A DNA stretch of 64,000 nt from an uncultured Lachnospiraceae bacterium (GCA_949878435.1 CATLAK010000005.1:1-64000), one strand, 5' to 3'. Numbered from the stretch's first letter, positions 43,178 to 53,228 are shown. Translations and numbers: made by a program. Notes: a model not told the origin generated them from the letters alone.

Positions 43178-44509
43178 TTAGCAGTTCTCGCCGTCTGCCT
43201 CCCTGCCATACCACGCTCGCTTTTCTTCATACATCCGCTCATCTGCCCGCCGAATCAGCCCATCCATATCTTCCGTTATAGCAGGCTTCCATACATAGCC
43301 GATTGCCATCACGGCATCTTTTTTCTTCATGTCCGCCCGCAGCGCCTTTACTCTTTCTTCCAGTTCCTCTTCCTCGATCTGAAGGCACAGGATAAGGAAC
43401 TCGTCTCCGCCCACACGGAATAAGGCATATCCGTCAAACTGCCTTTTTAAACAATCGCTTGCCCGAATCAGCAGTTGATCCCCCACTTCATGCCCTTTTG
43501 TGTCATTCATCCTTTTCAAGCCCATGACATCACAATATACAATGCCAATACTCTTTTGTAGATGCAGCCCGTCTATGTATTCATGCATTGCGTGGCGGTT
43601 TCCGATTCCTGTCAGCTGATCCTGAAAACACATTTCCTCCAGACGTCTGACCAAATTTCTTCTGCGCAGAAGTGACACAATGAAATGCCCCCATATCTGA
43701 AACATGGTCGTGATATGATTCAAGTATTTCCCAGGCGGATTGTCCACCCCATAAAAACCAATGATCTTTTTCTCACTTACCAGCGGACTCACCACCAAAG
43801 TCTGGATATTCTGCGGTTCCAAATATTCATAAATTTCAGGCTCCGTTTCCCTGATGCTTTCCACATTTTTAACAATCACATTCTTTCCCATATGAAATCT
43901 TTGATACCACAGCCGAACAACGCTCCGCGGAACATTCTGGAGATTCTCTTTCTGAGGAAGGACGCCTTTTGCACACCACTCATAGGTGTTGCTGAATACG
44001 CCTCCCTCCATCTCCTCAAAAATATACACTCTCCCACTGCTCAAAGACTGACCAAGATACTCTAAGAGCGTATTGATAGACTTCTCCGGCGTGGGCGCTG
44101 AAAGAGAAATACGAAGACCTTCATTGATCATGGCTTCATTCTCTTCCCCTTCCCCGTCCTTCCATTCCCCTGCCCCCATATCTATTGCAAGGTCGAACCG
44201 GTATCTTTTTCCTGCCTCCTCCACCATCGTCCTTTTCATACCCAGCTTTTTCTTGATGAACGGATTATAACGAATCTCTTCCAGAAAATGACCTGTCTTT
44301 AGTTTTTGATTCGTGCACATCGTACAGGGCATTAAACTGCCAGCAAGCAGCTCATAACATTTTTTTCCTTTCAGCTCCTCCATGCCATTTATTCCGTAAG
44401 TTTCTCTTGCCCTGCGGTTCATATACACTATTTCATGGCTATCCATATCCACAACATATACAATCTCATTTAATTCTTCATAGAATTCCCATATTTTTTT
44501 ATCTGTCAT
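43178..44509 (-). CDS. PAS-GAF-GGDEF diguanylate cyclase
   Basis: A 443-residue cytoplasmic protein. Residues 8-90 form a PAS domain (NEIVYVVDMDSHEIVYMNRR) that includes a CTMC cysteine pair. Residues about 125-280 look like a GAF domain (SPLVSEKKIIGFYGVDNP). The C-terminal GGDEF domain keeps DQLTGIGNRHAM, the substrate-binding DVMGLKRMND and an intact RVGGDEF signature, so c-di-GMP synthesis is expected. The RxxD upstream is seven residues from the signature rather than five, so the usual product-inhibition site seems absent. It is monocistronic, downstream of the GHKL/LytTR operon. Confidence 0.93.
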   Translation of the reverse strand: MTDKKIWEFYEELNEIVYVVDMDSHEIVYMNRRARETYGINGMEELKGKKCYELLAGSLMPCTMCTNQKLKTGHFLEEIRYNPFIKKKLGMKRTMVEEAGKRYRFDLAIDMGAGEWKDGEGEENEAMINEGLRISLSAPTPEKSINTLLEYLGQSLSSGRVYIFEEMEGGVFSNTYEWCAKGVLPQKENLQNVPRSVVRLWYQRFHMGKNVIVKNVESIRETEPEIYEYLEPQNIQTLVVSPLVSEKKIIGFYGVDNPPGKYLNHITTMFQIWGHFIVSLLRRRNLVRRLEEMCFQDQLTGIGNRHAMHEYIDGLHLQKSIGIVYCDVMGLKRMNDTKGHEVGDQLLIRASDCLKRQFDGYALFRVGGDEFLILCLQIEEEELEERVKALRADMKKKDAVMAIGYVWKPAITEDMDGLIRRADERMYEEKRAWYGREADGENC

Positions 44510-44653
44510 ATTTTACACCTCTAATGATGCTACTGCCTGATTGAAAAGCTTAGTCAAAAAATATTGATTCTCTCCACATATTTTATCAAAATGTTAACAT
44601 CATATTAACATCAAAAAAACGGATATACTACTTTATGGGATATTTGGTGTCTT

Positions 44654-45949
44654 TTATGGGATATTCATCAATATTCTGACGACGAACATCCCCTCCTCCA
44701 TAGAAAAATCCGTTTCTCCATTATAATAGGACGCTACCTTCCGTATACTAGACACCCCTATGCCTCCTGCTGAACTTGGCAGTCCCTTGTGAAACTTAAT
44801 ATTTTGTGAACAAGTATTTTTACACTGGATGGCGATCTTGTTTTCTTTCTGAAGAATGGAAAGCTGAATCTCTCTCTTTTTTGTCTCCACGCCAAGGCAT
44901 CCGTGAATGGCATTCTCAACCACATTTGCCAGAATCGCAACCAAGTCGATATCCCGCACTTTAAGATGCTCCTCCGCCTTCACATCCATTGCCATATCTA
45001 TTTTTTCATCTTTTGCATATCTTTCATAGGCGGATAAAATACTGTTGATCGTTTCATTGCTGCTGATGCGCTCTGCTTTATTGCGCGCCACCTCTTCTCC
45101 ATATTCTCTTACATAGGCAAGAAGCTTGTCATTTTCTTTGTTTCTGATATATTCTTCCATCAAAAGGCAGTGATGCCGGATATCATGCCTGATTCTGGCT
45201 GCCTCTTCCTCTGACTCCCGCATCAGCTCCATCTGCCGGTGCAAAAGCTGCTCGTTCATTTCCAGCAATTCTTTTTCCACTTGATAGCGGTGCTCTCTTC
45301 CCTGATGCAGATACATCCGAAACATCATATATTGAATCAGCCCTGCCATAATCAGCAAGACCAGCGTCTTTACGATATTGAACATGGAAAATGCATGGTC
45401 ACTGGGCCAAAAAGCAATCAGCGCAGCTATACCAATCGATATAAACAGTGTGACCACGCTGAAAAAGTCCATCTCTTCCTCCAGCATATCAACGCTGTCC
45501 AAAAAGCTTCCCCTGATTTTCCTGGTAATTAAAAATAGGATTGCGCCAGTCATCAAGAATCTAATCGCAATATCCGCCCACATATCCGCGCCGAACCATA
45601 TTCGTGATGCATCCACGCCGCAGAATACGACTATCGCAAGAAGATAAAACCCCAGCGCAATTTTGTACAATGACACATATAGCTTTTCTCTGCTCATCCA
45701 TATGCCGAATCCCCCAGTAACTGGAATGCACATAATTCCCGAAAATCGAATGAACCTCTCCTGATCCAGCACATACCAGATACTAAAAAGAGCGGCGAAG
45801 AGACCTCCGAAAAGGACGTACCATCTTATGGTTTTTTTCATAGGCTTTCTAGGACGGTCCAAAAGCAAAAAAACAGACATGACCAGCACAACTCCCATTC
45901 CGTTCCGAAAAAAAGCGACCCAGAAGGAACCTCCCAACATTCTCCTCAC
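44654..45949 (-). CDS. GHKL-domain sensor histidine kinase
   Basis: A 431-residue protein with six or seven N-terminal transmembrane helices, then a helical dimerisation region with the AgrC-like ARIRHDIRHH phosphoacceptor segment, and an ATPase domain with NVVENAIHG (N box) and SAGGIGVSSIRK (G box). This is the AgrC/VirS class that pairs with LytTR regulators. Its start overlaps the regulator's stop by 4 bp. The signal is unknown; such kinases often detect peptides. A weak candidate peptide-like frame is noted upstream of the operon. Confidence 0.94.
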   Translation of the reverse strand: MRRMLGGSFWVAFFRNGMGVVLVMSVFLLLDRPRKPMKKTIRWYVLFGGLFAALFSIWYVLDQERFIRFSGIMCIPVTGGFGIWMSREKLYVSLYKIALGFYLLAIVVFCGVDASRIWFGADMWADIAIRFLMTGAILFLITRKIRGSFLDSVDMLEEEMDFFSVVTLFISIGIAALIAFWPSDHAFSMFNIVKTLVLLIMAGLIQYMMFRMYLHQGREHRYQVEKELLEMNEQLLHRQMELMRESEEEAARIRHDIRHHCLLMEEYIRNKENDKLLAYVREYGEEVARNKAERISSNETINSILSAYERYAKDEKIDMAMDVKAEEHLKVRDIDLVAILANVVENAIHGCLGVETKKREIQLSILQKENKIAIQCKNTCSQNIKFHKGLPSSAGGIGVSSIRKVASYYNGETDFSMEEGMFVVRILMNIP

Positions 45950-46671
45950 TCCCCTCTGAAATAGAATGTAAAATACTTTTTCTTAAATTCTGCCGCCTTA
46001 TTCCGAGGCAGATAAATACTCCTTCCATTATCCATTCGGATTTCCCCTCTGTCCACAGACACAATATGTCTTAAATTGACGATATAAGAACTGCCGCATC
46101 TCAAAAACTGGGAATAATCTTCTAAAATCCCATACAGTTTCCCTCCCGTCATCCGCACCCTTACTTCCTCCCCTTCAAGATACAGAATCTGATAGTTTTT
46201 TTGTGCTTCGCAATAAATGATTTGTTCTGGATCAATCTGGCGGCTGCCGCCTGATATCTTCACGAGCAGTGATTCCTTCCGCTCCTTTCCTGAGATGCCA
46301 AGTACCCTGTCCATCGCATGAAAAAGAGCCTGCGGCTGCAACGGTTTGACCAGATAGGAAATGGCGTCCACTTCATATGCCTTTAACGCATACTCTGTGG
46401 ATGTGGTAAGAAAAACGACAGGCATTTCATACCCATCCCTGCGCAATTCCCGAACTGCCTCAAGTCCATTCTTACCTGGCATAAAGATATCCATGAGCAA
46501 AAGATCCGGTATCTCTCTTTCCTCTCTTACCCAGTCAATCAACCTCTGCGCATTGTCAAACCTCTTTATCCCATAGCGCAGCATTGGGTTTCTTCTTCCA
46601 TACGCGTGTAAAAAATCTTCTATCTGCTCAAGTTCCGAATCCATGTCATCACATAAAGCCACTCTGTACAT
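45946..46671 (-). CDS. LytTR family response regulator
   Basis: A 241-residue protein: receiver domain with VALCDDM acidic pocket, LLMDIFMPG phosphoacceptor aspartate, FLTTSTEYA and YLVKPL lysine; then a LytTR DNA-binding domain (IIYCEAQKNYQILYL, SYIVNLRHIVSVDRG). It heads the operon and overlaps the kinase gene. LytTR proteins bind paired direct repeats 21 bp apart, and such a pair is present about 100 bases upstream, suggesting autoregulation. Confidence 0.95.
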   Translation of the reverse strand: MYRVALCDDMDSELEQIEDFLHAYGRRNPMLRYGIKRFDNAQRLIDWVREEREIPDLLLMDIFMPGKNGLEAVRELRRDGYEMPVVFLTTSTEYALKAYEVDAISYLVKPLQPQALFHAMDRVLGISGKERKESLLVKISGGSRQIDPEQIIYCEAQKNYQILYLEGEEVRVRMTGGKLYGILEDYSQFLRCGSSYIVNLRHIVSVDRGEIRMDNGRSIYLPRNKAAEFKKKYFTFYFRGE

Positions 46672-46722
46672 CCCATCCCCCTTATGCCCTGTCTTTTATG
46701 TCAACAATATCTTTCCTTTTTG

Positions 46723-46752
46723 CTAAGTCACTATTTTTATCATATCATACAT
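46723..46752 (-). CDS. Possible 9-residue leader peptide
   Basis: After a strong AGGAGG site, ATG 46752 opens a frame encoding MYDMIKIVT and a stop. It lies between the LytTR-type repeats and the regulator gene. It may be a leader affecting expression; there is no homology evidence, and a chance frame is quite possible. Confidence 0.25.
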   Translation of the reverse strand: MYDMIKIVT

Positions 46753-46768
46753 ATTTCGTCCTCCTTCT

Positions 46769-46800
46769 GTTAATTTTGTCTCCAAACGCGTTAATTTTGT
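46769..46800. promoter_or_regulatory. Paired 21-bp-spaced repeats, probable LytTR binding site
   Basis: GTTAATTTTGT occurs at 46769-46779 and 46790-46800, identical and exactly 21 bp apart, the spacing used by AgrA-type LytTR dimers. The half site GTTAAT fits the core of the LytTR consensus, although flanking bases match only partly. It lies upstream of the response-regulator gene. Confidence 0.6.
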
Positions 46801-46802
46801 AA

Positions 46803-46838
46803 ACAAGGGATGACCGAAATATTTCGGCCATCCCTTGT
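46803..46838 (-). terminator. Intrinsic terminator after gltD
   Basis: ACAAGGGATG and CATCCCTTGT form the stem, extended by CCGAAAT/ATTTCGG, followed on the minus strand by TTTAC. It closes the gltB-gltD transcript. Confidence 0.8.
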
Positions 46839-46864
46839 TCTTAAAATCTATGTCCGCTATTTAA

Positions 46865-48358
46865 TTATTGCGCTGCCAGATTGGTATAGCCCATCAGGCT
46901 TTCATCCACTGCCCGCGCGGCTTCTCTGCCTTCCCGGATCGCCCATACCACCAGCGACTGTCCCCGGTGCATATCGCCTGCGGTAAAGACGTTCTTTACG
47001 TTCGTCTCATACTGTCCCGGCGCTGTATTCACATTGGTGCGCTGGTTCAGCTCCACCTTGAAGGCATCTGTCACGTATTTCTGGCTTCCCAGAAAACCTG
47101 CAGCAATGAGTACGATTTCCGCGGGAAGGGTCTGTTCCGATCCCGGAACCTCCTTCATCTCCATGCGTCCTGTGTCAGGATTCTTCTCCCATGAGAGCTT
47201 TACGATCTTGACTGCCTTCAGGTTCCCGTTTTTGTCCTTTACGAATTCTTTTACCGTAGATTCATAGATCCTCGGGTCGTGCCCGAAAAGGGCAATGGCT
47301 TCCTCCTGACCATAATCTGTCTTACAGATCTTCGGCCACTCCGGCCAAGGGTTATTTTCCGCCCTTGTATCCGGCGCCTTAGGCATCATCTCGATCTGGG
47401 TCACGGACTTGCATCCATGACGGATGCTGGTGCCCACGCAGTCATTTCCTGTATCTCCCCCTCCGATGATCACTACATTTTTATCCTTGGTATTGATGAA
47501 GCTTCCGTCTTCAAAATTGGAATCCAGAAGGCTTTTGGTATTGGCTTTCAGAAAATCCACCGCAAAGTAAATTCCCTTTGCGTCCCTTCCCGGTGCGCTT
47601 ATATCCCGGGGATTGGAGGCACCGCAGGCGAGCACCACTTTGTCAAATTCCTTCAGCAGCTTTTCCGCCTTCACGTCCTTTCCCACGTCCGTTCCTGTGA
47701 CAAAGGAGACGCCTTCCGCTTCCATGACCTTCACTTTACGGTCCACGATCTGTTTTTCCAGCTTCATGTTGGGAATGCCATACATGAGCAGTCCCCCTAC
47801 CCGGTCAGAGCGTTCGAACACAGTGACGCTGTGTCCCCTCTTGTTGAGCTGGTCCGCCACCGCAAGCCCGGCGGGGCCGCTTCCTACCACCGCAACTTTT
47901 TTGCCAGTCCTCACTTTAGGCGGCTTGGGATCTGCATACCCCTGCTCATAAGCATTCTCGATAATGGCAAATTCATTTTCCTTAGTGGCTACCGGCTCCC
48001 CATTCAGCCCGCAGGTACATGCTGCCTCACATAAGGCAGGACATACCCGGGATGTAAATTCCGGAAAGCTGTTGGTCTTTTTCAAGCGGTTATATGCCTG
48101 CTTCCAGTTGCCCGTATAGACCAGATCATTCCACTCGGGAACCAGATTGTGCAAAGGACAGCCGCTGGTCATCCCACAAATATCCATACCCGCCTGGCAG
48201 AACGGTACCCCGCATTCCATGCAGCGGGCGCCCTGCAATTGCTGTCTGGCCTTGGGAAGGTGCTCATGAAACTCGTTAAAATTTTTGATCCGTTCCTTGG
48301 GCTTTACATCCTTTGATACTTCTCTTTTATAATCCATAAATCCTGTTGGTTTTCCCAT
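46865..48358 (-). CDS. gltD: Glutamate synthase small subunit
   Basis: A protein of about 497 residues. The N-terminal cysteine-rich region (CMECGVPFCQAGMDICG, GCPLHN) binds two 4Fe-4S clusters. Next come the FAD-binding VAVVGSGPAGLAVADQL and the NADPH-binding VVIIGGGDTGNDCVGTS Rossmann motifs, with a final FTAGDMHRGQSLVVWA. It passes electrons from NADPH to the large subunit for glutamate formation. The start at 48358 (MGKPTGF) has GAGAGG upstream. It follows gltB by 47 bases. Confidence 0.97.
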   Translation of the reverse strand: MGKPTGFMDYKREVSKDVKPKERIKNFNEFHEHLPKARQQLQGARCMECGVPFCQAGMDICGMTSGCPLHNLVPEWNDLVYTGNWKQAYNRLKKTNSFPEFTSRVCPALCEAACTCGLNGEPVATKENEFAIIENAYEQGYADPKPPKVRTGKKVAVVGSGPAGLAVADQLNKRGHSVTVFERSDRVGGLLMYGIPNMKLEKQIVDRKVKVMEAEGVSFVTGTDVGKDVKAEKLLKEFDKVVLACGASNPRDISAPGRDAKGIYFAVDFLKANTKSLLDSNFEDGSFINTKDKNVVIIGGGDTGNDCVGTSIRHGCKSVTQIEMMPKAPDTRAENNPWPEWPKICKTDYGQEEAIALFGHDPRIYESTVKEFVKDKNGNLKAVKIVKLSWEKNPDTGRMEMKEVPGSEQTLPAEIVLIAAGFLGSQKYVTDAFKVELNQRTNVNTAPGQYETNVKNVFTAGDMHRGQSLVVWAIREGREAARAVDESLMGYTNLAAQ

Positions 48359-48405
48359 CGTTACCTCTCTATTCCGCCACTTATATGGCAATCATGCAAA
48401 TTTCC

Positions 48406-51400
48406 TTACGCATTCTTGACTGCATAAAACGCTTCAATCTGTGCCTGCTCTGCGCTCAATCCCTTTTCCTCCATCTGCACGATTGCAGCCTGCATCTTCT
48501 CATAATCATGAGGGATGATCTTCTTGAACTTGGGCAGATAATCTTTAAAGTTATCCAGCACCATCTTCCCTTTTTCAGAATTGGTCAGCGCCACGTGCTC
48601 CTTGATCATTTCTTTCAGCTCTATGACGTCATATTTTGATGTCACCTCATAAGAGGAAACCATTTCTTTATTTAAGCGAATATATAGATCGTTGTCTTCA
48701 TCCAGTACATAGGCGATGCCGCCGCTCATGCCTGCCGCAAAGTTCTTGCCCGTCCTTCCAAGCACCACCACGCGTCCGCCGGTCATATACTCGCAGCCGT
48801 GGTCGCCCACGCCTTCCACCACCGCCACAGCCCCGGAATTGCGCACGCAGAACCGTTCCCCGGCTACGCCGTTGATAAAGGCTTTGCCGCTGGTGGCGCC
48901 GTAGAGCGCAACGTTGCCGATGATGATATTTTCTTCCGCCTTGAACCGGCTTCCCTTAGGGGGATAAACAACCAGCTTGCCGCCGGAAAGACCTTTTCCG
49001 AAATAATCATTACTGTCTCCCACCAGCTCTAATGTCAGTCCTTTAGGGATGAATGCGCCGAAGCTCTGTCCCCCTGCGCCGGTGCACAGCACTCTGTAAG
49101 TATCTTCCTCCAGTTCATCTCCCAGTCTTCTGGTAATCTCCGATCCTAAGATTGTTCCGAATGCCCGATCGGTATTCTTCACATCCACTTCTATGCTGCG
49201 TTTGCTCTTTTCGTTCATAGACTTATTCAGCTGTTTTAAAAGGACCTTTTCATCCACCGTATTCTCCAGCTTAAAGTCATAGACCTTCTTGGGGTCAAAG
49301 GTTACTTTTTCCTTGCCGCCGGCGTAAGGGTTGGTGAGAATCAGGCTTAAATCAATCTGCTTCTGGCTCTCTGTCAAGTGATCCTTTACCTTCAAAAGTT
49401 CTGTGTGCCCTACCAGTTCGTCCACACGGCGGACGCCTAATTTCGCCATATATTCCCGTAGTTCCTGGGCGATAAAGTGCATGAAATTCACCACGTATTC
49501 GGGTTTTCCTTTAAAATTCTTGCGAAGCTCCGGATTCTGGGTGGCAACCCCCACCGGACAGGTATCCAGATTGCACACGCGCATCATGACACAGCCCATG
49601 GTAACTAAGGGCGCCGTGGCAAAACCAAATTCCTCTGCCCCTAAGATGGCGGCAATGGCAACATCCCTGCCACTCATCAGCTTCCCGTCGGTCTCGATCC
49701 TTACTTTATTTCTAAGTCCGTTCATAATCAGCGTCTGATGGGTCTCCGCCAGCCCTAATTCCCAGGGAAGTCCCGCATTGTGAATGGAATTTCGGGGCGC
49801 CGCGCCGGTACCTCCGTCATAGCCGGACACTAAGATCACCTGCGCCCCTGCCTTTGCCACACCGGCAGCGACCGTTCCCACGCCTGCCTCGGAAACCAGC
49901 TTGACGCTGATTCGTGCCTGTTTATTGGCATTTTTCAAATCGTAGATCAGTTCCGCCAAGTCTTCAATGGAATAAATATCATGGTGGGGCGGAGGGGAAA
50001 TCAGTCCTACCCCCGGCGTAGAGTGCCTGGTCTTGGCAATCCACGGGTAAACCTTGCCGCCGGGCAGATGTCCACCCTCTCCGGGCTTTGCCCCCTGTGC
50101 CATTTTAATCTGAATCTCATTGGCGCTTACCAGATATCTGCTGGTAACGCCGAAACGTCCTGATGCCACCTGCTTAATGGCGGAGCATCTGTTGACCCCG
50201 TCAGCGCCGGGGGTAAGCCGGTCTAAGTCCTCCCCCCCTTCACCTGAATTGGATTTGCCGTGAATCCGGTTCATGGCAATTGCCATGGTCTCATGGGCTT
50301 CCTTGGAAATAGAACCGTAGGACATAGCCCCTGTCTTAAATCTGGTGACGATAGATTCCACACTCTCCACCTCTTCAATGGGCACGCCCTTCTTGGGAAA
50401 ATTGAAGTCCATCAGCCCCCGCAGGTTCTTCACCGATTCCTCATCATTCACAAGGGAAGTGTATTCTTTGAACATCTGGTAGTCCCCCCGTCTGGTGGAC
50501 TCCTGAAGCAGATGGATGGTCGCCGGATTGTAAAGGTGCTCATCCGCCCCGCTGCGCATCTTGTGGTGTCCTAAACTGTCAAGGGTCAAGTCATTTGCAA
50601 GTCCCAGCGGATCAAATGCCTGTGAATGCAGTTTATCCACCTGCTCTTCTATATCCTTTATGGTGATGCCGCCCACTCGGCATACCGTGTGGGGGAAATA
50701 CTTATTGATTACTTCTTTATCAATGCCGATTGCCTCAAAAATCTGGGAACCTTCATAGGACTGTATGGTGCTGATTCCCATCTTGGAAGCGATTTTTACG
50801 ATTCCGTGAAGGATGGCGTTGTTGTAGTCCTCCACTGCCGCATAATAGTCTTTATCCAGCATATGATTGTCGATCAACTCTTTGATGGACTCCTGTGCCA
50901 GATAGGGATTGATGGCGCATGCCCCATAGCCCAGCAGGGTGGCAAAGTGATGCACCTCCCTCGGTTCCCCGGATTCCAGAATCAACGCCACACTGGTCTT
51001 TTTCTTGGTTTCTACCAGATGCTGGTTCAGGGCTGAAACGGCAAGCAGGGAAGGAATCGCCACGTGGTTTTCATCCACGCCGCGGTCGGAAAGAACCATG
51101 ATATTGACGCCGTCCCGGTACGCTCTGTCCACTTCCACGAACAGTCTGGCTATGGCGCGTTCAAGGCTGGTGTTCTTGTAGTAGGTAATGGGAATCACCT
51201 CTACTTTGAATCCGTCCTTCTTCATGCTCTTGATCTTCATCAAATCCGTGTTGGTCAGGATGGGATTGTTCACCCGGAGCACGTTACAATTCTTCGGTAT
51301 CTCTTCCAATATATTGCCGTCAGTGCCGATATAAACGGTGGTGGATGTGACCACTTCCTCCCTGATGGCATCGATCGGCGGGTTAGTCACCTGTGCAAAC

Positions 51401-52953
51401 AGCTGCTTAAAGTAATGGAACAGCGGATGATGGGTCTTGCTCAGAACCGGAATCGGTGTGTCCACGCCCATCGCCGCAATCGCCTCACTTCCCGTCTTCG
51501 CCATGGGAAGGATACTGTTTTTCAGCTCTTCATAGGCGTATCCAAAGGCTTTCTGCATGCGCTGTCTTTCTTCATAAGTAAACTCCGGCACTCTCTCATT
51601 GGGAATCTTCAGGTCATGGAGCCTTACCAGATTGCTGTCCAGCCATTCCCCGTAAGGCGCTCTTGAGGCATAGGTCTCCTTCAGCTCGTCATCATCGATC
51701 ACCCTTCCCTTTAGGGTGTCAACCAGAAGCATCTTACCCGGGCGCAGTCTTTCCTTTACCAGGATTTTCCCCGGATCAATATCCAGCACCCCTACTTCTG
51801 AGGAGAGAATCAACTGGTCGTCATCCGTAATCATATAACGAGAAGGACGCAGACCATTCCGGTCCAGTACTGCTCCCATCATGTCGCCGTCGCTGAACAA
51901 GATAGAGGCGGGACCGTCCCAAGGCTCCATCATGGTCGCATAATATTGATAAAAGTCTCTCTTCTTCTGAGACATAGTCTTATTGTTTGCCCAAGGCTCA
52001 GGAATCGTAATCATCACCGCAAGGGGCAGATCCATGCCGCTCATAACCAGAAATTCCAAGGTATTATCCAGCATAGCGGAGTCGGAACCGGAAGCATTCA
52101 CCACCGGCAGCACCTTATGTAAAAGTCCATGCAGGTGCTCAGATTCCATGTTTTCCTCACGCGCCAGCATCTTATCTGCATTGCCCCTGATGGTGTTGAT
52201 TTCTCCGTTATGTACAATAAAGCGGTTTGGATGGGCACGCTCCCAGCTGGGATTGGTGTTGGTGGAAAAGCGGGAATGCACCATGGCAATCGCCGACTCA
52301 TAATCTCCATCCTGCAAATCGGAAAAAAAGGTCCGAAGCTGGTCTACCAGAAACATCCCTTTATATACAATGGTCCTGCTGGATAAGGACACCACATAGG
52401 TATTGTCGGAGGACTGCTCAAACACCCTTCTCGCCACAAACAAAAGACGGTCAAAGGCTGCGCCTTTTGCCACCCCCGCAGGCTTTTTGACGAACGCCTG
52501 CATAATGTGGGGCATACATTCCACTGCCTTATGTCCCAGCACAGAAGGATTGGTTGGCACTTCCCTCCATCCCAAAAAGGTCAGTCCTTCCTTTTCCACA
52601 ATGATCTCAAACATTTTCTTCGCCTGATTTTTCTGCAGCTCATCCTGTGGAAAAAAGAACATGCCCACGCCATATTCTCTTTCCTCTCCTATGGAAATGC
52701 CTAAGGGCTTTGTCACCTTCTTGAAGAATTTATGGGGAATCTGCGTCAGGATCCCTACGCCGTCACCGGTTTTGCCTTCCGCATCCTTTCCGGCTCTGTG
52801 CTCTAAATTCTCCACAATCTTTAGCGCATTTTCCACCGTTTCACGGCTTTTAATCCCTTTAATGTTGACGCAGGCTCCGATCCCGCAGTTATCGTGTTCA
52901 AATTCCGGGCGGTACAAAGGGGCGTCCGGCCAGGTCTTCTTTACATCAAACAT
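48406..52953 (-). CDS. gltB: Glutamate synthase large subunit
   Basis: A protein of about 1515 residues. A short propeptide (MFDVKKTWPDAPLYRP) precedes the catalytic cysteine of the class II glutaminase domain (CGIGACVNIKG). The FMN-binding synthase domain has PPPHHDIYSIEDLAELIYDL and SGYDGGTGAAP, then the 3Fe-4S cluster motif CVMMRVCNLDTCPVG. The C-terminal beta-helix (GGQSFGAFIPKG, GGRVVVLGRTG) completes the enzyme. It converts glutamine and 2-oxoglutarate to two glutamates. The start at 52953 has GGAGAG upstream. The leader contains a terminator-like hairpin, so attenuation is possible. Confidence 0.97.
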   Translation of the reverse strand: MFDVKKTWPDAPLYRPEFEHDNCGIGACVNIKGIKSRETVENALKIVENLEHRAGKDAEGKTGDGVGILTQIPHKFFKKVTKPLGISIGEEREYGVGMFFFPQDELQKNQAKKMFEIIVEKEGLTFLGWREVPTNPSVLGHKAVECMPHIMQAFVKKPAGVAKGAAFDRLLFVARRVFEQSSDNTYVVSLSSRTIVYKGMFLVDQLRTFFSDLQDGDYESAIAMVHSRFSTNTNPSWERAHPNRFIVHNGEINTIRGNADKMLAREENMESEHLHGLLHKVLPVVNASGSDSAMLDNTLEFLVMSGMDLPLAVMITIPEPWANNKTMSQKKRDFYQYYATMMEPWDGPASILFSDGDMMGAVLDRNGLRPSRYMITDDDQLILSSEVGVLDIDPGKILVKERLRPGKMLLVDTLKGRVIDDDELKETYASRAPYGEWLDSNLVRLHDLKIPNERVPEFTYEERQRMQKAFGYAYEELKNSILPMAKTGSEAIAAMGVDTPIPVLSKTHHPLFHYFKQLFAQVTNPPIDAIREEVVTSTTVYIGTDGNILEEIPKNCNVLRVNNPILTNTDLMKIKSMKKDGFKVEVIPITYYKNTSLERAIARLFVEVDRAYRDGVNIMVLSDRGVDENHVAIPSLLAVSALNQHLVETKKKTSVALILESGEPREVHHFATLLGYGACAINPYLAQESIKELIDNHMLDKDYYAAVEDYNNAILHGIVKIASKMGISTIQSYEGSQIFEAIGIDKEVINKYFPHTVCRVGGITIKDIEEQVDKLHSQAFDPLGLANDLTLDSLGHHKMRSGADEHLYNPATIHLLQESTRRGDYQMFKEYTSLVNDEESVKNLRGLMDFNFPKKGVPIEEVESVESIVTRFKTGAMSYGSISKEAHETMAIAMNRIHGKSNSGEGGEDLDRLTPGADGVNRCSAIKQVASGRFGVTSRYLVSANEIQIKMAQGAKPGEGGHLPGGKVYPWIAKTRHSTPGVGLISPPPHHDIYSIEDLAELIYDLKNANKQARISVKLVSEAGVGTVAAGVAKAGAQVILVSGYDGGTGAAPRNSIHNAGLPWELGLAETHQTLIMNGLRNKVRIETDGKLMSGRDVAIAAILGAEEFGFATAPLVTMGCVMMRVCNLDTCPVGVATQNPELRKNFKGKPEYVVNFMHFIAQELREYMAKLGVRRVDELVGHTELLKVKDHLTESQKQIDLSLILTNPYAGGKEKVTFDPKKVYDFKLENTVDEKVLLKQLNKSMNEKSKRSIEVDVKNTDRAFGTILGSEITRRLGDELEEDTYRVLCTGAGGQSFGAFIPKGLTLELVGDSNDYFGKGLSGGKLVVYPPKGSRFKAEENIIIGNVALYGATSGKAFINGVAGERFCVRNSGAVAVVEGVGDHGCEYMTGGRVVVLGRTGKNFAAGMSGGIAYVLDEDNDLYIRLNKEMVSSYEVTSKYDVIELKEMIKEHVALTNSEKGKMVLDNFKDYLPKFKKIIPHDYEKMQAAIVQMEEKGLSAEQAQIEAFYAVKNA

Positions 52954-53015
52954 AATCTCTCTCCTTTTCCACAAATCCTCTGCCTGCAGACGGGCTCTAA
53001 AGAAACTCCTGCATA

Positions 53016-53058
53016 CAAAAAGGTCGCAAAGAGCTTTAAACTCGCTCCTTTGCGACCT
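53016..53058 (-). terminator. Terminator-like hairpin in the gltB leader
   Basis: On the minus strand AGGTCGCAAAG pairs with CTTTGCGACCT around an inner GAGC/GCTC stem and is followed by TTTTTG, about 60 bases before the gltB start. It could attenuate gltBD. No known glutamine riboswitch consensus was recognised near it. Confidence 0.7.
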
Positions 53059-53228
53059 GTAGGTCTAATATACAACAGATTTCTTTATTTGTAAATAATG
53101 AATATTTCGGAAATCGTCAGATTATTTGTCAATTCTTTCTATGAGCGCTAATTGTTTTAATATTGTTTTAGTTTTCTTCATCACACGTATCGTACCGTAC
53201 AATTTATTCTGACACATAGACGGTTTGA

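Noticed and set aside
47279-48034. Long plus-strand open frame (251 codons) opposite gltD
   Set aside because: gltD on the minus strand has all family motifs; the antisense frame is a codon-usage shadow.
51064-51666. Plus-strand open frame of 200 codons opposite gltB
   Set aside because: Shadow of the conserved gltB coding sequence.
52975-53100. Glutamine riboswitch before gltB
   Set aside because: I could not find its consensus core; only a terminator-like hairpin is supported.
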